From contig NZ_JAHCAP010000009.1 in NCBI RefSeq assembly GCF_019634815.1, positions 1-64,000 of the forward strand: a stretch of DNA of 64,000 nucleotides, written 5' to 3'. The stretch comes from Dokdonella sp. (GTDB taxonomy: Bacteria > Pseudomonadota > Gammaproteobacteria > Xanthomonadales > Rhodanobacteraceae). The translations under genes and the position numbers were made by a program. The notes under the pieces are model-generated. The model was not told the DNA's origin, did no database searches, and saw only the letters and a list, made by a program, of their open reading frames with translations. Of the stretch, positions 8,583 to 17,271 are shown piece after piece. Position 1 is the stretch's first letter; each line of letters opens with the position of its first letter.

Positions 8583-9380
8583 TCAGCCGACCCGGTGCAA
8601 CACGAGCTCGAGCACGAACTTGGTGCCGAAGAAGGACAGCAGCAGCAAGACATAGCCGGCCAGTGCAAGATTGACCGCGCGGCGCCCGCGCCAGCCGCGC
8701 AGGCGCCGGCCCAGCAGCAGCACGCCGAACACCACCCAGGCAATGATCGACAGCACGGTCTTGTGGATCAGGTGCTGGGCGAACAGATTCTCGACGAACA
8801 GGATGCCGCTGAGCAGGGTCAGCGATAGCAGCGCAAAGCCGGTGGCAATCAATCGGAACAGCAGGGTCTCGGTGAGGGTGAGCGGCGGCAGCGCACGCAG
8901 CACGGCGCCGAAATGACGGTTGCGCAAGGCGCGCTCCTGCAGTGCGAGCAGCAGCGCCAGCACCACCGCGATCGACAGCACGCTGTAGGCGAGCAGGGCA
9001 AAGGTCGCATGCAGCTTGATTTGCCAGTCGAGCACCTGCGGGAAGGTCGGCGGAGCGAGATAGACATCGATCGCGAACAGAACCGCGGTCAGCGGGAACA
9101 CGATCACGCCCAGCGCCGCGATCGGGCGCGACAGGTTGACCACCAGGGTCAGCGCCGAGACCACGCAGGCAACCAGCGACAGCGCGGCAAAGAAGTGCAG
9201 ATCGAGCGCGCCGCGATGTGCTTCGAGCACCAGTGCGGCATGAATCAGCACCGCAATGGCTGCAAACGTCATCGGCACGCGGGTTGGCGTGGCCTCGTCC
9301 TGACGCAGCGAGCTGGCGAGAAAGCCGGCGGCGAGCAGGTAGAGCGCGATGGCGAACGGAGCGACGAGGGGCGCGTGCAT
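8583..9380 (-). CDS. Cytochrome c assembly/YpjD-like inner-membrane protein
   Basis: Polytopic inner-membrane protein of the CcsA/CcmC/YpjD family, 265 aa with about eight hydrophobic helices. The start at 9380 gives MHAPLVAPFAIALYLLAAGF, a direct membrane entry; an upstream in-frame ATG would add an Arg-rich non-conserved stretch. Conserved features include LHATFALLAYSVLSIA and FVENLFAQHLIHKTVLSIIAW, with the family histidines. It is transcribed divergently from ffh, the same arrangement as ypjD/corE-ffh in E. coli. The exact role (haem handling or ion homeostasis) is not settled for this subfamily. Confidence 0.8.
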   Translation of the reverse strand: MHAPLVAPFAIALYLLAAGFLASSLRQDEATPTRVPMTFAAIAVLIHAALVLEAHRGALDLHFFAALSLVACVVSALTLVVNLSRPIAALGVIVFPLTAVLFAIDVYLAPPTFPQVLDWQIKLHATFALLAYSVLSIAVVLALLLALQERALRNRHFGAVLRALPPLTLTETLLFRLIATGFALLSLTLLSGILFVENLFAQHLIHKTVLSIIAWVVFGVLLLGRRLRGWRGRRAVNLALAGYVLLLLSFFGTKFVLELVLHRVG

Positions 9381-9492
9381 GGCGCAAGTTTCGCATGCGC
9401 GCGCCGGCCGTACGAGTCGCAGTCTGGTCCGCCCGGCCCTCATGCGCGCTTGCGGCTACACTACGCGCCTTTCCAAGCCAGCATTGCCCACC

Positions 9493-10878
9493 ATGTTCGA
9501 GTCCCTGAGCCAAAGATTGTCAGCCACCGTCCAGCGCCTGCGCGGCAAGGGGCGACTCACGGAATCGAACATCCGCGAGGCGCTGCGTGAAGTGCGCATC
9601 GCCCTGCTCGAAGCCGACGTTGCCTTGCCGGTAGTGCAAGCGCTCATCCAGCGCGTGCAGGTGAAGGCACTCGGTCAGGAAGTCCTGCGCAGCCTCACCC
9701 CGGGCCAGGCCCTGGTCAAGGTCGTGCGCGACGAGCTCACCGCAGTGATGGGCAGCGCCAATACCGACCTCAATCTCGCCGCTGCGCCGCCTGCGGTCGT
9801 GTTGATGGCTGGCTTGCAGGGTGCAGGCAAAACCACCACGGTGGCCAAGCTCGCGCGTCATCTGCGCGAGCGGCGCAAGAAGAAGGTCATGGTGGTGAGC
9901 TGCGATGTGTATCGGCCCGCGGCGATCGAGCAGTTGCGTACCCTAGCCGAACAGGTCGAGGTGCTGTTTCATCCCTCCACCGGCGAACAGGATCCGCTGG
10001 CGATTGCGCGTGCCGCGCGCGATGCCGCCGCGCGCGCGTTTGCCGATGTGCTGATCGTCGATACCGCGGGTCGCCTGCACGTGGACGCGGCGATGATGGA
10101 GGAAATCAAGGCGCTGCACGGCGCGCTCGATCCGGTCGAAACCCTGTTCGTGGTCGATTCGATGACCGGCCAGGATGCGGCCAACACCGCCAAGGCATTT
10201 GCCGATGCGCTGCCGCTGACCGGCGTGATCCTGACCAAGACCGATGGCGATGCGCGTGGCGGCGCGGCGCTGTCGGTACGCTACGTGACCGGCCGGCCGA
10301 TCAAGTTCATCGGCGTGAGCGAGAAGCCCGACGGGCTGGAGCCCTTCCATCCCGATCGCATCGCCACGCGCATTCTGGGCATGGGTGACGTGCTCTCACT
10401 GGTCGAACAGGTCGAGCAGAGCGTGGATCAGGAAAAGCAGCGCAAGCTCGCCGAGAAGGTCATCAAGGGCAAGCGCTTCGATCTCAACGACATGCGCGAC
10501 CAGCTGCAGCAAATGATGAACATGGGCGGCATGGCCTCCTTGCTCGACAAGTTGCCCGGCGTGTCGAATCTGCCCGAGCACGTCAAATCCAAGGCCAACG
10601 ACGGCGAGCTCAAGCGCATGGTGGCGATCATCGGCTCGATGACGAAGAAGGAACGTCGCCACCCCGACTTGCTCAACGGATCGCGCCGTGCGCGCATCGC
10701 ACGCGGCTCGGGCACGCAACCCGCCGACGTCAATCGGCTGCTCAAGCAGTACCAGCAGATGGAAAAGATGATGTCCAAGCTCGGCAGCGGCGGCATCAAG
10801 GGGCTGATGCGGCAAATGGGTGCGGCGATGAAGGGTATGGGGGGCGGCATGCCTCCGGGTGGTTTTCCCGGGCGCTGA
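9493..10878 (+). CDS. ffh: Signal recognition particle protein Ffh (SRP54)
   Basis: SRP GTPase that binds 4.5S RNA and signal sequences and delivers ribosomes to FtsY at the membrane. 461 aa. The N domain (about 1-90; LTESNIREALREVRIALLEADVA), the G domain with P-loop GLQGAGKTTT, DTAGRLHVD and TKTDGDARGG, and the Met-rich M domain (about 300-461, ending in GGGMPPGGFPGR) are all present. The ATG at 9493 gives the standard FESLSQRLS start. In E. coli and many relatives ffh is followed directly by rpsP; here a three-gene cassette intervenes. Confidence 0.97.
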   Translation: MFESLSQRLSATVQRLRGKGRLTESNIREALREVRIALLEADVALPVVQALIQRVQVKALGQEVLRSLTPGQALVKVVRDELTAVMGSANTDLNLAAAPPAVVLMAGLQGAGKTTTVAKLARHLRERRKKKVMVVSCDVYRPAAIEQLRTLAEQVEVLFHPSTGEQDPLAIARAARDAAARAFADVLIVDTAGRLHVDAAMMEEIKALHGALDPVETLFVVDSMTGQDAANTAKAFADALPLTGVILTKTDGDARGGAALSVRYVTGRPIKFIGVSEKPDGLEPFHPDRIATRILGMGDVLSLVEQVEQSVDQEKQRKLAEKVIKGKRFDLNDMRDQLQQMMNMGGMASLLDKLPGVSNLPEHVKSKANDGELKRMVAIIGSMTKKERRHPDLLNGSRRARIARGSGTQPADVNRLLKQYQQMEKMMSKLGSGGIKGLMRQMGAAMKGMGGGMPPGGFPGR

Positions 10879-11041
10879 ATCTTCCGGTCCCACGGCGGTC
10901 AACCGACCGCGGGTCTGCGCGTTTGAACCGACCGTCGGAAGTGCGCTTGTCTTTGGGGCAGGCGTCACGTTCAGTGGAGACGGGATCGGTTTGAATGAAT
11001 CGACCAATCCGCTTGGGATTGGCGCGTGTCGGGGACCAACC

Positions 11042-12790
11042 ATGAAGCGATTCGCCCAAGCCTGCGGCATGGCGGCCGCAGTATCCATCTTGCCCATCGG
11101 TGCTGCGCATGCCGCGAGCCATGACCGCCTGTTCGCCTACGGGTTCGATATTCCGGCCGATGCGCCGGCCAACGCGGACGAAGCTGCGCGCTTCCTCACC
11201 CAGGCGACTTTCGGGCCGACTTCGGCCGACATTGCGCGGCTGACCGCACTCGGCTACGACGCCTGGATCGAAGAGCAATTGGGCAAGGCGCCGACCTTGG
11301 GCATGGCGGCCGTGGAGCAGGTTGCCAATGCACGCGCTGCCGCATCACAAAGCGTCAGCCAGCGGCAGCGCATCAACCGCTGGTTCTGGCAGGCCACCTA
11401 TGCGCCGGACCAGTTGCGGCAGCGCATGGCCTGGGCGCTGAGCCAGATCTTCGTGATTTCGGATCAGGGCAGTGCCATCAGGAACGATGTCGTGCCGATG
11501 ACCGGCTATTACGACATGCTGACGACCGATGCATTCGGTTCGTATCGCAGCCTGCTCGGTGACGTGACTTGGCACCCGATGATGGGGCGCTTCCTGTCTT
11601 CGTTCCGCAATCAGAAGCCCGGCGCAACCACCAGTCCGGACGAAAACTATGCGCGTGAAGTGATGCAGCTGTTTTCGATCGGCCTGGTGCTGCGCGCGAT
11701 GGACTACTCGCCGATCCTCGCCAATGGGGTCGAGATACCGACCTACGACCAAACCACGATCACCCACACCGCAAAGGTCTTCACCGGATTTACCTGGAGC
11801 GATGCGCCGACCAACCCACCCAATTTCTACGGTGGGGGCCTCACCTTCGTTGCCAAGAATGCACCGATGGCATGCTTCGGTACCGAGCTGTTTCCGCCAA
11901 CCGGCACCGGCAGCAACAACATGCGCCACGACATCACCGGCGATGACGGCACCACCGCGACGCCCAAGACCGTGGTCGGTGGTGTCACCATTCCGCCGAA
12001 TCAGACCTGCGCCCAGGATGTCAACGACATGCTCGACATCCTGGCGGCACATCCGAACGTGGCGCCGTTCATTTCGCGGCAGCTGATCCAGCGCTTTGTC
12101 ACCAGCAACCCGTCGCCGGCCTACATTGCGCGAGTCGCACAGACCTTTGATGCGCCTTCGGCCAATCTCGGCGACGTGGTCAAGGTGATCCTGCTCGATC
12201 CGGAAGCGCGCAATGCGCCTCCGCTTGCCAGCGGTGACAGCTACGGCAAGCTGCGTGAGCCGATCCTGCGCCTGACCGCGATGTGGCGCGCGTTCAATGC
12301 CCAGGCACAAGCGCCCGACACTTACGGCGAGATTCAGATGACGGCGGGCAGTACCCTGATGGGTTCCTTTGCCCAGAGCCCGCTCGAATCGCCGACGGTG
12401 TTCAATTTCTACCAGCCCGATTACCAGCAGCCGGGCTCGTTTGCCGACAACGACCGCTATTCGCCCGAGTTGCAGATCGTCAGCGAGGCAACGGTCTATT
12501 CGACGGCCAATGCCTACTACAACTTCAGCGCGCGCGCTTATCTGGGCATGACCAGTCCGCCGGTCGATCGACCCCTGGTCGATCTTTCCGTGCTCACCGC
12601 CAACGCCAACAACCCCGCGGCGATGGTGGCGACGATCGACAGCAAGCTGCTGTACGGCACGATGTCGCCGAACATGCGGGCGACGCTGACCAGCATGGTG
12701 AGCAATCTCAGTGGGGCAAGTGCGAACGAGAAGGCGTGGTCCTTGCTCTATCTCACCCTGATGTCACCCGAATTTGCCACCCAGCGTTGA
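11042..12790 (+). CDS. DUF1800 family exported protein
   Basis: Uncharacterised family; these proteins are commonly encoded next to DUF1501 proteins and are predicted to act outside the cytoplasm. 582 aa. Residues 1-24 form a Sec signal peptide (MKRFAQACGMAAAVSILPIG, cleavage after AHA). LFAYGFD at residues 30-36 is another copy of the F-x-x-G-F-[ED] motif, here just after the signal peptide. The DUF1800 body starts at about residue 44 with ARFLTQATFGPTSADIARL and continues with the typical LRQRMAWALSQIFVIS, ENYAREVMQLFSIGL, AKVFTGFTW and PFISRQLIQRFVTSNPSPAYI blocks. The next gene follows 11 bases after the stop. Confidence 0.9.
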   Translation: MKRFAQACGMAAAVSILPIGAAHAASHDRLFAYGFDIPADAPANADEAARFLTQATFGPTSADIARLTALGYDAWIEEQLGKAPTLGMAAVEQVANARAAASQSVSQRQRINRWFWQATYAPDQLRQRMAWALSQIFVISDQGSAIRNDVVPMTGYYDMLTTDAFGSYRSLLGDVTWHPMMGRFLSSFRNQKPGATTSPDENYAREVMQLFSIGLVLRAMDYSPILANGVEIPTYDQTTITHTAKVFTGFTWSDAPTNPPNFYGGGLTFVAKNAPMACFGTELFPPTGTGSNNMRHDITGDDGTTATPKTVVGGVTIPPNQTCAQDVNDMLDILAAHPNVAPFISRQLIQRFVTSNPSPAYIARVAQTFDAPSANLGDVVKVILLDPEARNAPPLASGDSYGKLREPILRLTAMWRAFNAQAQAPDTYGEIQMTAGSTLMGSFAQSPLESPTVFNFYQPDYQQPGSFADNDRYSPELQIVSEATVYSTANAYYNFSARAYLGMTSPPVDRPLVDLSVLTANANNPAAMVATIDSKLLYGTMSPNMRATLTSMVSNLSGASANEKAWSLLYLTLMSPEFATQR

Positions 12791-12801
12791 GGAGACCGAC
12801 G

Positions 12802-14280
12802 ATGAGCACATCCCGCACTTCACGTCGCCAGTTCCTGCGCATGTTGGCGGCGGCCGCGGCCAGTGGCGGCACCTCCGCGCTGTTTCCGCAATTGCGCATG
12901 ATCGGCAATGTCTTGGCCAACACGCGGGCCTTGACCGGCTACAAGGCCCTGGTCTGCGTCTATCTTGGTGGCGGCAACGATTCGTGGAATCTGCTCGTGC
13001 CGTTCGATGGCGCACGCCATGCCGAATACGCATTGGCGCGTGGTGGTGTCTACAACGCGGCTAGCAACCCGGGTGGTCTGGCGCTGGGCATACCGACCGC
13101 TGGCGACATCGCACTGCAGAAAATCATCGATGGCAATGATCCGAGCAGTGCGTCGAACCAGTATTTCATGCATCCGGCCGTCAACAGCCTGGCCAATCTG
13201 TATCGAACCAACAAGCTCGCCTTCGTGGTCAACGTCGGCACCCTGATCAAGCCGATCGTGATGGCGGACTATGCGCTGACGGCAAATCGTCCGCCGCAAC
13301 TGTATTCGCATTCGGATCAGGAAAGTCTCTGGCACCAGGGCAACAGCATTGGCAGTTCAACGATTGGTTGGGGTGGGCGCTGCGGCGACTTCGTGCATGG
13401 ATCCAATCCGAATCAGGACCTCTCCACCTGCATCTCGATTGCCGGATCAAACCGCTTCGAGATCGGCCTGTCCACGACGCCCTACCAGATGTCCAGCGGC
13501 GGCCTGTCGACCTTGAGCGGTGTCTGCAATCCAACGCCGTGCAGCGGCGTGAGTGCAAGCAGCGTGCGCGACAACGCCCTCAATGGCTTGCTCGCCGACA
13601 CCTATGCCAGTGATTTCGCCGGCGAGTACTCGCGTGTCTTTGCGCGCAGCCGCGATCTGTTCAACCTGCTCAAGGCCGGCCTTGATGCGACCACTCTGGT
13701 GCAGGCGTTTCCGGCCAACAATTCGCTGGCGTCGCAACTGCAGACGGTGGCGAAGATGATCAAGCTGTCGAAGGCGCAGAACTATGCCGCGCGTCAGATC
13801 TACTACGTGCGCTTGGGCGGGTTCGATTTGCATTCGGGCCTGATGTCGGGCACCAACGATCACGGTGACCTGCTCGGCCAGCTGGCGGATGCATTGTCGG
13901 CGTTCTGGCAGGCGCTCGCGCCGGGCGATGTCAATGCCCAGGACGAAGTGACCCTGTTCACCGCCTCGGAATTTGCCCGCACCCTGCAATCCAATGGCTC
14001 CGGATCCGACCATGCCTGGGGCGGAGTGCAGTTCGTACTGGGTGGTGCGGTCAATGGTGGTCGCCTGTATGCAGACGGCGCCGGACCGATCGCCGGCTTC
14101 CCCAATCAGGCGCCGGGCGCGGCGAACAGCTTCTCGCGTGGGCAAATGATTCCGGGCATCGGTGTCGATCAGTACGCGGCAACCTTGGCGCAATGGCTGG
14201 GCGTGACCGCGCCCGGCGATCTGGCAGCGATCTTCCCCAATCTCGACAACTTCGGCAGCAGCAATCTTGGCTTTGTCTGA
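12802..14280 (+). CDS. DUF1501 family protein with Tat signal
   Basis: 492 aa, alkaline-phosphatase-superfamily-like DUF1501 protein, function not established. Residues 8-12 (RRQFL), followed by the hydrophobic MLAAAAASGGTSALF, form a twin-arginine signal, so it is probably exported folded. Typical family blocks are YLGGGNDSWNLLVPFDG, YSHSDQESLWHQG, GGFDLHSG and TASEFARTLQSNGSGSDHAWGG (the conserved E and DH residues near a presumed metal site). The start at 12802 follows GAGGAG. The tail of the gene overlaps possible TTG starts of the next gene; with the preferred GTG start they are 10 bases apart. It forms a three-gene unit with the DUF1800 and CXXCH proteins. Confidence 0.9.
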   Translation: MSTSRTSRRQFLRMLAAAAASGGTSALFPQLRMIGNVLANTRALTGYKALVCVYLGGGNDSWNLLVPFDGARHAEYALARGGVYNAASNPGGLALGIPTAGDIALQKIIDGNDPSSASNQYFMHPAVNSLANLYRTNKLAFVVNVGTLIKPIVMADYALTANRPPQLYSHSDQESLWHQGNSIGSSTIGWGGRCGDFVHGSNPNQDLSTCISIAGSNRFEIGLSTTPYQMSSGGLSTLSGVCNPTPCSGVSASSVRDNALNGLLADTYASDFAGEYSRVFARSRDLFNLLKAGLDATTLVQAFPANNSLASQLQTVAKMIKLSKAQNYAARQIYYVRLGGFDLHSGLMSGTNDHGDLLGQLADALSAFWQALAPGDVNAQDEVTLFTASEFARTLQSNGSGSDHAWGGVQFVLGGAVNGGRLYADGAGPIAGFPNQAPGAANSFSRGQMIPGIGVDQYAATLAQWLGVTAPGDLAAIFPNLDNFGSSNLGFV

Positions 14281-14290
14281 GCCCGGCCTC

Positions 14291-14806
14291 GTGTTGCGCC
14301 TGTGCGTGATCGCACTGGCGCTGTGCGCTTGCGATCAGGCGCCCGCGGGAAGCTTCGAGCCGACCAGTTGCACGCGCATTGCCGACATTCCGCCCAATTA
14401 CGAGATTGCCTATGGTGCGGCGATGCAGGGATTGTTCGACGACTACGCCACCAACGGCGGCAGCGCAGGCTGCGTGGACTGCCATTTCGCGCCGCCGCCC
14501 CAACCCAGTGGCGGGCTGGATCTGAGCTTGGGGGTCTCCTGGGGGCACCTGGTCGGTGTGCCCAGCGCGGCAGATCCGTCTCAGGTCTACGTCGTTCCGG
14601 GACGGCCAGAGCAGAGCCTGCTGTTCCTCAAGGTCAATTGCGATGAGCCGGGCGTGGGCGCGCGCATGCCCTTCAATGGCTACGGCGGTGGCCTGCTGCC
14701 CGAGCAGCAGGCGCTGATTTACGACTGGATCGCCAATGGCGCTTTGCCGGGGACCAGCACGACTGTATTCCGTGACGGCTTCGAGATCCGCGGCTTCGTT
14801 CCCTGA
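14291..14806 (+). CDS. Small c-type cytochrome-like lipoprotein with C-terminal FRDGFE motif
   Basis: Predicted lipid-anchored monohaem protein, 171 aa from GTG at 14291 (TTGs at 14267 and 14273 are alternatives that would overlap the upstream gene). Residues 1-14 form a lipoprotein signal ending in L-C-A-C. The haem-binding CVDCH is at 61-65. 'VVPGRPEQSLLFLKV' and 'GARMPFNGYGGGLLPEQQALIYDWI' resemble planctomycete-type cytochrome domains; the Met of RMP is a candidate axial ligand. VFRDGFE lies at 159-165, near the C-terminus. Because it is encoded with the DUF1800 and Tat-exported DUF1501 proteins it may supply redox function to them; this is inference. Confidence 0.75.
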   Translation: MLRLCVIALALCACDQAPAGSFEPTSCTRIADIPPNYEIAYGAAMQGLFDDYATNGGSAGCVDCHFAPPPQPSGGLDLSLGVSWGHLVGVPSAADPSQVYVVPGRPEQSLLFLKVNCDEPGVGARMPFNGYGGGLLPEQQALIYDWIANGALPGTSTTVFRDGFEIRGFVP

Positions 14807-14897
14807 ACCGGGATGTGGAAAACGGTTCCGCGGCAACACCCGGGTCCGTCCGGAGCGGTCAAGTCGTTGGAGGACTTTATTTTTTGGCGATTCCGGC

Positions 14898-14903
14898 TAG
14901 AAT
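14898..14903 (+). promoter_or_regulatory. Putative -10 element (TAGAAT) for the rpsP operon
   Basis: TAGAAT, 79 bp upstream of the rpsP start, within an AT-rich pocket (ACTTTATTTTTTGG, 14874-14887) of otherwise GC-rich DNA. No convincing -35 hexamer at 16-18 bp, so this is tentative. A separate promoter makes sense because ffh is no longer adjacent. Confidence 0.35.
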
Positions 14904-14981
14904 GTCCGGCTCCCGACCTCCGAGCGTCCGTTCCGGCGCCTTGTGATCGTCGCAGATTCCGCAAAATATCGAGCAAAAACA

Positions 14982-15233
14982 ATGGTCAAGATTCGCCTTT
15001 CCCGTGGCGGTGCCAAGGGGCGTCCGTTCTACCACATCATCGTGACCGACGGGCGCAATGCGCGCGATGGTCGCAATATCGAGCGCGTGGGTTACTTCAA
15101 CCCGATCGCGGCCGGCAAGGAAGTGCGGCTTGAGCTCGATTCGGCCAAGGTCAAGGCCTGGGTCGAAAAGGGCGCGCAGATGACCGACAAGGTCAAGCTG
15201 CTCTACAAGGAAGCGAGCAAGAAGGCAGCCTGA
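14982..15233 (+). CDS. rpsP: 30S ribosomal protein S16
   Basis: Small-subunit protein binding the 5' domain of 16S rRNA, 83 aa, normal length. The conserved opening [25 protein letters not shown] and [10 protein letters not shown] identify it. First gene of rpsP-rimM-trmD-rplS; rimM begins four bases after its stop. Confidence 0.98.
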   Translation: MVKIRLSRGGAKGRPFYHIIVTDGRNARDGRNIERVGYFNPIAAGKEVRLELDSAKVKAWVEKGAQMTDKVKLLYKEASKKAA

Positions 15234-15237
15234 TCGC

Positions 15238-15750
15238 GTGTCCGGGCCGGAGAAACTCGTCCTGCTCGGCAAGGTGGTCGGGGTGCACGGTATACGCGGC
15301 GAGCTCAAGCTCGAGTCGTATACCGAGCCAAGGACGCAGATCTTCCGCTACCAGCCGTGGCGGTTGCGGTCTGCTTCCGGCGAAGCGACGATCGCGGGCA
15401 GCCGTGGTCGTGCGCAGGGCAAGGGCATCGTTGCGACGCTGCCCGGCGTTGACGATCGCGACGCTGCGGCGGCGCTGATTGGCAGCGAGATCTGGGTGGC
15501 GCGATCGGCATTGCCGAAGTCGACACCCGGTGAGTATTACTGGACCGATCTCGAAGGACTCGAGGTCGTCACTCTCGAAGGCAGGGCGCTCGGTGTGGTT
15601 TCGCACCTGATCGCGACCGGAGCCAACGACGTGCTGGTGGTGAAGGATGCCGAGCGCGAACGATTGATTCCGTTCATCCTCGGCCAGTTCGTCACTGGTG
15701 TGGATCTCGAATGTGGGCGCATCAGCGTCGACTGGGATCCCGAGTTCTGA
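15238..15750 (+). CDS. rimM: Ribosome maturation factor RimM
   Basis: Assists late maturation of the 30S head and interacts with S19. 170 aa from GTG at 15238. The N-terminal RimM domain ([21 protein letters not shown]) and the C-terminal PRC-barrel with [12 protein letters not shown] and '[15 protein letters not shown]' are intact. The GTG start is supported by the position of the conserved LGKVVGVHG block and by the tight spacing to rpsP. Confidence 0.96.
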   Translation: MSGPEKLVLLGKVVGVHGIRGELKLESYTEPRTQIFRYQPWRLRSASGEATIAGSRGRAQGKGIVATLPGVDDRDAAAALIGSEIWVARSALPKSTPGEYYWTDLEGLEVVTLEGRALGVVSHLIATGANDVLVVKDAERERLIPFILGQFVTGVDLECGRISVDWDPEF

Positions 15751-15820
15751 GGTCTCATTGAAGTGCGCGTACAGGAGTTCGCGCCGGTGTTTCCGCCCCG
15801 GATGGCGGCAGGAAAACAGC

Positions 15821-16591
15821 ATGCGCATCGATGTCATCACGCTGTTTCCAGGCTTCATTGAAAACTGTGCAAAGGTGGGTGTGGTGGGGCGGGCGCGTGA
15901 GCGCGGCCTGGTCGAAATCGCAACGTGGAATCCGCGCGATTTCGCCACCGACAACTACCGTTCGGCCGATGATCGCTGCTACGGCGGTGGTCCCGGTGTG
16001 GTGATGATGATCGATCCGCTGCGCAAGGCGCTTGCGAACGTGCGACAGGCCAGCGGGTCGGCGGCAGGCAAGGCGATTTACCTCAGTCCGCAGGGAGCGC
16101 GGCTGGATCAGGCCAAGGTCGAGGCACTCGCGCAGCGTGATCACCTGATCCTGCTGTGCGGTCGCTACGAAGGCGTGGATGAGAGATTCATCGAGCACGC
16201 GGTCGAAGAGGAAATCTCCATCGGCGACTACGTGCTCTCTGGCGGCGAACTGGCAGCGGCGATCCTCATCGACGCAGTCGGACGCCTTCAGGATGGTGTT
16301 CTGCACGATGCGGAATCGGCGCAGCAGGATTCGTTCTCCGACGGCCTGCTCGACTGCCCGCATTACACGCGTCCCGAGCGGCATGAATGGGGCGTGGTGC
16401 CGGCGGTACTGACTTCAGGCGACCATGCGGCGATAGCGCGCTGGCGACAGAAGCAGGCGCTGGGGCGAACCTGGTTGCGGCGTCCCGATCTGCTCGATCG
16501 GTTGGCGCTGGACAAGAAGCAACGCGCGTTGCTGGACGAGTTCCGGCGCGAGCACGAACACAAGCCGTCGGATGAATCATCCGGCGAATGA
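15821..16591 (+). CDS. trmD: tRNA (guanine37-N1)-methyltransferase TrmD
   Basis: SPOUT-class enzyme that methylates G37 of tRNAs with G36, preventing +1 frameshifts. 256 aa. The start [12 protein letters not shown] and the SAM-knot region ([36 protein letters not shown]) are typical; a conserved Asp lies in [29 protein letters not shown] at 15811-15813 precedes the ATG. It is separated from rimM by 70 bases with no obvious signal. Confidence 0.97.
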   Translation: MRIDVITLFPGFIENCAKVGVVGRARERGLVEIATWNPRDFATDNYRSADDRCYGGGPGVVMMIDPLRKALANVRQASGSAAGKAIYLSPQGARLDQAKVEALAQRDHLILLCGRYEGVDERFIEHAVEEEISIGDYVLSGGELAAAILIDAVGRLQDGVLHDAESAQQDSFSDGLLDCPHYTRPERHEWGVVPAVLTSGDHAAIARWRQKQALGRTWLRRPDLLDRLALDKKQRALLDEFRREHEHKPSDESSGE

Positions 16592-16616
16592 AAGAATCGA
16601 CCCATTGGTGAGTGTG

Positions 16617-16976
16617 ATGAACCTGATCCAGCAATTTGAAGCCGCCCAGATGACGCGTTCACTGCCGGAGTTCGCTCCCGGCGATACCGTGATCGTCAAC
16701 GTCAAGGTCAAGGAAGGCAATCGCGAACGTGTGCAGGCTTACGAAGGCGTGGTCATCGCGCGCAAGAATGCCGGTCTGAATTCGGCCTTCACGGTGCGCA
16801 AGATCTCGCACGGCTTCGGCGTCGAGCGCGTGTTTCAGTCGCACAGTCCGACGATCGACTCGGTCGTCGTCAAGCGTCGCGGCAAGGTGCGTGGCGCCAA
16901 GCTGTATTACCTGCGTGGCCTGGAAGGCAAGGCAGCACGCATCAAGGAAGACCTCTCCGCTCACGCGAAGGCATAA
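16617..16976 (+). CDS. rplS: 50S ribosomal protein L19
   Basis: Large-subunit protein at the subunit interface, 119 aa. The ATG at 16617 ([25 protein letters not shown]) matches the family start; upstream in-frame ATG and GTG codons would add about 15 non-conserved residues overlapping trmD. Conserved [18 protein letters not shown] and [13 protein letters not shown] blocks are present. Last gene of the operon, followed by a strong terminator. Confidence 0.97.
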   Translation: MNLIQQFEAAQMTRSLPEFAPGDTVIVNVKVKEGNRERVQAYEGVVIARKNAGLNSAFTVRKISHGFGVERVFQSHSPTIDSVVVKRRGKVRGAKLYYLRGLEGKAARIKEDLSAHAKA

Positions 16977-17029
16977 GCGCTGCCGAAACTGCGTCTTGGA
17001 GCATCGAGTCGCGTCTGTGCTCCTCGTCG

Positions 17030-17064
17030 GAACGGCCGTCGGCAACGACGGCCGTTCTTTTTTT
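17030..17064 (+). terminator. Rho-independent terminator after rplS
   Basis: Perfect 11-bp stem (GAACGGCCGTC at 17030-17040 with GACGGCCGTTC at 17047-17057), a six-base loop and seven T residues. It ends the rpsP-rimM-trmD-rplS operon. Nothing recognisable lies between it and ppnN. Confidence 0.95.
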
Positions 17065-17271
17065 CGGAAGTAGCCGCAAGGCAGCGTGCGCACCGCACGA
17101 ACTGAAGGTTTGCGCCCTCTGGCAAGACGCACTTCGGACTTGGCCGGCAGGCACGTCGGCGTGCACAATCACCGTTCTTTGGCAGCGCGATGCCGCGCTT
17201 GCAAGCTTGACTCGCAGGCGCTCTTTTGGCATTGCTGGCGATCGCATTCGCAGATTGATTGAAGGATACCC

